DNA from: Sedimentisphaerales bacterium
GTDB lineage: Bacteria; Planctomycetota; Phycisphaerae; Sedimentisphaerales; SM23-30
Direction: 5' to 3'
NCBI GenBank assembly: GCA_030636065.1
Contig: DAOVXR010000005.1
Coordinates: 1-17,781 of the forward strand
DNA length: 17,781 bases
A program made the translations under genes and the position numbers. The notes under the pieces were generated by a model. It did not search any database. It was not told the DNA's origin and saw nothing but the letters and a program-made list of their open reading frames with translations. This document shows, piece by piece, positions 14,502 through 17,781 of the stretch (its first letter is position 1; every line of letters begins with the position of its first letter).

Positions 14502-14572
14502 AAATCCTGTATTTACAAGCAGATAAAACCTGAAGCCTGGGGTAGCAAAATCCGATAATAAAGTAAGATAAG

Positions 14573-14601
14573 TTGTCGATGGATAAGATAAAATTTAATG
14601 T
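14573..14601 (+). promoter_or_regulatory. Possible promoter of the exporter gene
   Basis: TTGTCG (14573-14578) and TAATGT (14596-14601) are 17 nt apart. The match is moderate and the region is AT-rich, so chance is possible. A start near 14608 would leave a leader of about 93 nt. That leader would exclude the ATAAGCC hairpins, which would then be DNA sites, not RNA. Confidence 0.35.
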
Positions 14602-14700
14602 ATAGGGGATGTGTGTCTCGAAGATAGTAGTAGTGTTTTCCGGGGCATTGATGTTGAAATCAATCATTTTAACCATGGCGCATTCATGGGAGAGCAAGAA

Positions 14701-16419
14701 GTGGTGAAACAAAAACAGATATCTGGATTGCCGGTCTGTGTATTATTCGTGGCGATATTGGCTGTAACTATAACGGTTGCTCTGCCGGGCTGTTCCGATC
14801 CGACATTTGTGGGGCGATTTCGCGCTGTTCCGGTAACTAATATAATATTGGATTCGCTTGGCGTGGTCGATGAGGAGCCGGAGCAGTTTGCCTATGCCCG
14901 TGATCCTTATCCCAAAGACCTGATAGTAGGAGAAAGCGAATACGTTGTGCAACGTGGCGATATGATAGAAATATCCATACTGGATCTGTTCATGTCGGGA
15001 ACAGAATGGCGAAACAGACTACAAGTGTCCGAGACAGGGCGAGTTACCGTTCCGGAAATAGGTACGTTCCGGGTGGCAGGGCGAACTGAATTCGAGATCG
15101 CCGACGATATAGAAAATCTGCTAAGCCCGCATATCCTGAAAACCCCGACAGTGAACGTGGTGGTGGTAGCTTCAACAGAAAAAGTGTTTTCCATATCGGG
15201 CGCAATAGCAGCCTCCGGCCGATATCAACTTATTCAGTCTGATTTTAGGATATTAGAAGCCATAGCACAGGCAGGGGGCGTTCCGCAGACAGGAATAGAT
15301 TACGTCTATGTAGTACGCAAGATAAGTGATGAAGACCTGGAAGAAATAGAAAGCCAACTCGGCGCCGAAATGCGGACGGAAGGTCCGCAGGAGATGATGC
15401 CGGAAGAAGCTTTCAAGAAGCGAACAGAGCCGTTTCCGTATCAACCGATGGGTATAGACGAATATTCGCCAGGGCAAACAGAACAACGCCAACAAGAACT
15501 CATACAAGCAATACCGCCAGCGCCTATATCGGAAGAAGATGGACAGCCCGAACCAACGCAACCGGAGCCGGAAGTTATAACTCCGCCGGAACCGGAAGAG
15601 CCGGAACCTGAAGTTACAACTCCGCCGGAACCAAAAGAATCAGAACCGAAGGTTGCAGAGCCGTCGGTATCGTTGGAGCCGGAACCAAAAGAACCGAAAG
15701 AACCAAAACCGACTCCGGAACAGGAATGGGATAAGCTGCTTGAAAGTATTCGGCCGATGACGGAAATCGCAATGCCGGAAGAAGGAGCGGAATCTAAGAA
15801 AAAGCTGAAGATAATACGAGAGAACGGAAAGTTTCAATTAATACCGGTTGATCAAAAAACAGCAGGGCAGGAGCGAACAGAAGAACCGCGAATGCCGGAA
15901 CAGCCGTGGCGAACTTCAGGCCGACAAGGATGGAAAGGATCAGACGGCCAACATCAGGAAGTAATACAAGTCGATCTGAAAGCGTTGCAGGGTGGGGATA
16001 TGACTCAAAATATCGTGATCCGGTCAGGTGATTATATCCAGGTGCCGTACAACGACATAGGCGTTTTCTATGTGATGGGACAGGTTTCACGGCCAGGCCC
16101 CTATTCGCTACAAGGACAACGTATGACACTCAAACAAGTGATCTCCGTGGCGGGGCCGCTTTCACCATTAGCAAATATGAACTGCTGCGATATTACACGG
16201 CGAATAGGCCGAGACAAAGAAGTTACCTGCCGACTGAACCTGCAGAAACTGATAGAAGGCTCACAACCGGATATATTCATCAAACCAAATGATATTATCA
16301 ATATCGGCTCTCATCCGGTGGCCCGCTGGGTGGCGGTGGTTCGTCAGAGCTTCCGGGCGACATACGGGTTCGGGTTTGTCTATGACCGTAATCTGGCAGA
16401 TAAAGATTTCGGACACTGA
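14701..16419 (+). CDS. Wza-type polysaccharide export lipoprotein with Pro/Glu-rich insert
   Basis: Predicted outer-membrane polysaccharide export protein. The GTG at 14701 is chosen because GGGAGAG (14688-14694) lies 6 nt upstream and the product then begins VVKQKQ before a hydrophobic core and lipobox ALPGC. ATGs at 14611 and 14686 extend the frame but lack ribosome binding sites. The Poly_export region (about YVVQRGDMIEISILD to TVNVVVVAS) is followed by a first SLBB domain (KVFSISGAIAASGRYQL ... AIAQAGGV). A long acidic, proline-rich insert of TPPEPEEPEPE-type repeats (encoded by about 15541-15720) comes next. Then a second SLBB (VFYVMGQVSRPGPYSLQG) and a KPNDIINIG end motif are seen. The insert is unusual for Wza and may span peptidoglycan or contact partners. 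The gene precedes an exosortase, as in exosortase-linked EPS loci, and uses ATA for about 31 of 45 isoleucines. Confidence 0.85.
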   Translation: MVKQKQISGLPVCVLFVAILAVTITVALPGCSDPTFVGRFRAVPVTNIILDSLGVVDEEPEQFAYARDPYPKDLIVGESEYVVQRGDMIEISILDLFMSGTEWRNRLQVSETGRVTVPEIGTFRVAGRTEFEIADDIENLLSPHILKTPTVNVVVVASTEKVFSISGAIAASGRYQLIQSDFRILEAIAQAGGVPQTGIDYVYVVRKISDEDLEEIESQLGAEMRTEGPQEMMPEEAFKKRTEPFPYQPMGIDEYSPGQTEQRQQELIQAIPPAPISEEDGQPEPTQPEPEVITPPEPEEPEPEVTTPPEPKESEPKVAEPSVSLEPEPKEPKEPKPTPEQEWDKLLESIRPMTEIAMPEEGAESKKKLKIIRENGKFQLIPVDQKTAGQERTEEPRMPEQPWRTSGRQGWKGSDGQHQEVIQVDLKALQGGDMTQNIVIRSGDYIQVPYNDIGVFYVMGQVSRPGPYSLQGQRMTLKQVISVAGPLSPLANMNCCDITRRIGRDKEVTCRLNLQKLIEGSQPDIFIKPNDIINIGSHPVARWVAVVRQSFRATYGFGFVYDRNLADKDFGH

Positions 16420-16554
16420 TGAGTGAGTGGTGAGTTGTGAGAAAGAGAGAAGGAAAAAAAGAATTCAGAATTCAGAAGACAGAAGACAGAAAAGAAAAAA
16501 AGAGAAGAGAAGAATTTGAACAGAAGATAGCGAAGGAAACGAAGAAAGAAGAGG
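16420..16554. repeat. Purine-rich intergenic spacer, copy 3
   Basis: An almost purely A/G spacer between the exporter and the exosortase. It shares AGTGGTGAG and GAGAAAGAG with 69-92, and contains the short tandem repeats ATTCAGA-ATTCAGA and AGAAGACAG-AAGACAG (about 16463-16490). No ORF is credible. Its 3' end supplies AGAAGAGG, the only ribosome-binding-like sequence for the exosortase. Confidence 0.55.
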
Positions 16555-17574
16555 ATGATATCGAATAATAAAGAAGAATACGAAAAACCGTTGAAACGGT
16601 TAAGAAAAAATATATGTATGACGCTACGAGAAGATCGACATAATCCGCATAGATCAGCAATGCCATTAGCGGAGAGTCTCCGCGATGATGAGGGCGTCAA
16701 AGCAACAGATCGAATATGGAAGATTGCCCTGGTAAGCGTGCTGTTCGCAATGCTGTTTCGACAAGAACTGCAAAGACTGGTGCTAAGCTGGGGGACGGCA
16801 AGCGAATCACACGGAATGCTGATACCAGCGTTCAGTATGTATTTTGTCTATCAGGTGCGAGAACAACTGAAAAAGACGGCCGGTCGGTGCAGCTATGCAG
16901 GGTTGCTGGTGATGGTCGTCAGCCTGCTGGGCTATGTGTTCAGTATATATACCAAATTCGGCTACCCAAAACCAGTAATGATGATATTGATGCTGGGCGG
17001 GATAGTGCTCCTGTTAGGCGGTTGGCCGATCTTTCGCTTAGTGTGGCTGCCGGTGTTTTTCCTGATATTCGCACTGAAACTGCCGGGCGGACTGCACGAA
17101 AGTATCACAATACCAATGCGGGTACTGGCATCAGCAGCAGCGGCGGCAATACTAAACCTGTTGCCCGGACTGGATTGCGAGGCGTCCAATGTGCTGATAC
17201 ACGGGATGTATCAAGGACAGCCGTTCGATCTGAATGTGGCGGAAGCGTGTAGCGGTATGCGGCTACTACGGACGTTCGTGGCACTGGGGGTGGCGATGGC
17301 GTGGCTGGAATATCGGCCAATGGCGCATCGCATAATACTACTGGCAAGCACAGTGCCAATAGCAGTGTTCTGCAATATGCTGCGAGTATTGCTGACAGGG
17401 CTTATATATATATTCATCGGGCCACAATGGGCACAAGGCACAATGCACGCACTATTAGGAATGGTGATGCTGCTGGTTGCCTTCGGCCTGTATGGTGGGA
17501 TCGCATGGATTATGAATAATCTGTTCATAGAAGAAGATGATGAAAAGGACGATGTGTTGATTGTCAGGAGTTGA
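16555..17574 (+). CDS. Exosortase (exosortase/archaeosortase family)
   Basis: Predicted polytopic inner-membrane cysteine protease/transpeptidase that processes proteins with C-terminal PEP-CTERM-like sorting signals. The 339-residue protein has a charged N-terminal tail (1-52) and about eight hydrophobic segments. The early family motif is WGTASESHGMLIP (79-91). The catalytic residues are C232 (VAEACSGMRLL), R277 (CNMLRVLLTG) and H298 (GTMHALLGM). No EpsI domain is fused. The ATG at 16555 is directly preceded by GAGG, with almost no spacing, so ATGs at 16618 or 16660 are possible; 16555 is kept because the coding frame is open from there. Isoleucine is ATA in 17 of 24 cases. The upstream Wza-type exporter is the usual partner. 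The exosortase subtype cannot be assigned. Confidence 0.9.
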   Translation: MISNNKEEYEKPLKRLRKNICMTLREDRHNPHRSAMPLAESLRDDEGVKATDRIWKIALVSVLFAMLFRQELQRLVLSWGTASESHGMLIPAFSMYFVYQVREQLKKTAGRCSYAGLLVMVVSLLGYVFSIYTKFGYPKPVMMILMLGGIVLLLGGWPIFRLVWLPVFFLIFALKLPGGLHESITIPMRVLASAAAAAILNLLPGLDCEASNVLIHGMYQGQPFDLNVAEACSGMRLLRTFVALGVAMAWLEYRPMAHRIILLASTVPIAVFCNMLRVLLTGLIYIFIGPQWAQGTMHALLGMVMLLVAFGLYGGIAWIMNNLFIEEDDEKDDVLIVRS

Positions 17575-17781
17575 ACATCGAACGTCAAATTAAAGAAAAA
17601 AATTGAACAAAAAAACAAAGATAGCGAAAAAAAAAGAGAATAGAGGATTTTTCATAATTAAGCAACTGTTTGTAAGTCTTTTTGTACCAAGTACTGATGA
17701 GCAAAAAACACCAACAATGTCAAATCTACCCAACGACGTACACGATGAAGATGTCTGGCATGGTAGGGCAACATGCTTACA
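17575..17781. other. Spacer after the exosortase, possible start of a next gene
   Basis: The first 70 nt are another A-rich purine spacer with TTGAACATCGAACGTCAAATTAAAG, resembling 1843-1872. Two frames remain open to the window end: ATG at 17697 (MSKKHQQCQIYPTTY...) and ATG at 17717 (MSNLPNDVHDEDVWHG...). Neither has a clear ribosome binding site, and both are too short to judge. A next EPS/exosortase-locus gene is likely but not shown. Confidence 0.25.

Noticed and set aside
14536..14550. Possible ops-like (RfaH/NusG-paralogue) site, GGGGTAGCA, upstream of the polysaccharide exporter
   Set aside because: Only the GGTAGC core matches; flanking bases differ, and no NusG paralogue is in the window. 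It would precede the putative promoter at 14573, so it may not be transcribed.

Overview
The window looks like a chromosomal stretch from a Gram-negative, polysaccharide-using bacterium. The most likely home is the Planctomycetota (Phycisphaerae/Sedimentisphaerales-like). This is inferred from gene content: a GH29 fucosidase lipoprotein, a very large secreted PQQ-type propeller protein with a malectin-like C-terminus, an exosortase beside a Wza-type exporter, and long purine-rich, hairpin-rich spacers. No rRNA, tRNA or marker gene confirms it, and Lentisphaerae/Verrucomicrobia-like bacteria remain possible.

Layout. (1) 334-3807: sugar catabolism, with a xylulokinase (xylB) and a GH29 alpha-L-fucosidase lipoprotein, separated by about 640 bp of hairpin repeats. 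(2) 4013-8086: a 1357-residue exported protein with two PQQ-like propellers, a coiled-coil insert, a methyltransferase-like domain between the propellers and a malectin-like C-terminus. (3) 8484-10989: a compact signalling set of CheX-type CheY-P phosphatase, single-domain CheY-like receiver and FapA/DUF342 protein. It is bracketed by two copies of an inverted-repeat element packed with stem-loops. (4) 11144-13029: a small basic protein of unknown function (minus strand) and a PBP4-type D-Ala-D-Ala carboxypeptidase (plus strand), divergently transcribed from two strong sigma70-like promoters. (5) 13206-13979: a NeuD/PglD-type acyltransferase on the minus strand, flanked by a 63-64 bp imperfect direct repeat. 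(6) 14701-17574: the start of an exopolysaccharide/exosortase locus, with a Wza-type lipoprotein and an exosortase. Both use ATA for about 70% of isoleucines, unlike the genes to their left.

How the parts may work together. Regions 4-6 are all about the cell envelope: peptidoglycan trimming, sugar N- or O-acylation, polysaccharide export, and exosortase sorting of surface proteins. Region 1 and perhaps region 2 deal with external carbohydrate. Region 3 is a signalling module with no kinase or receptor in view.

The non-coding DNA is unusually structured. It holds REP-like hairpins with a GTAG foot, other perfect hairpins, recurrent purine-rich spacers, the two composite stem-loop elements, and a leader upstream of the exporter with tandem and inverted ATAAGCC motifs that could form mutually exclusive hairpins. 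No CRISPR array, transposase, integrase, tRNA or rRNA was seen.
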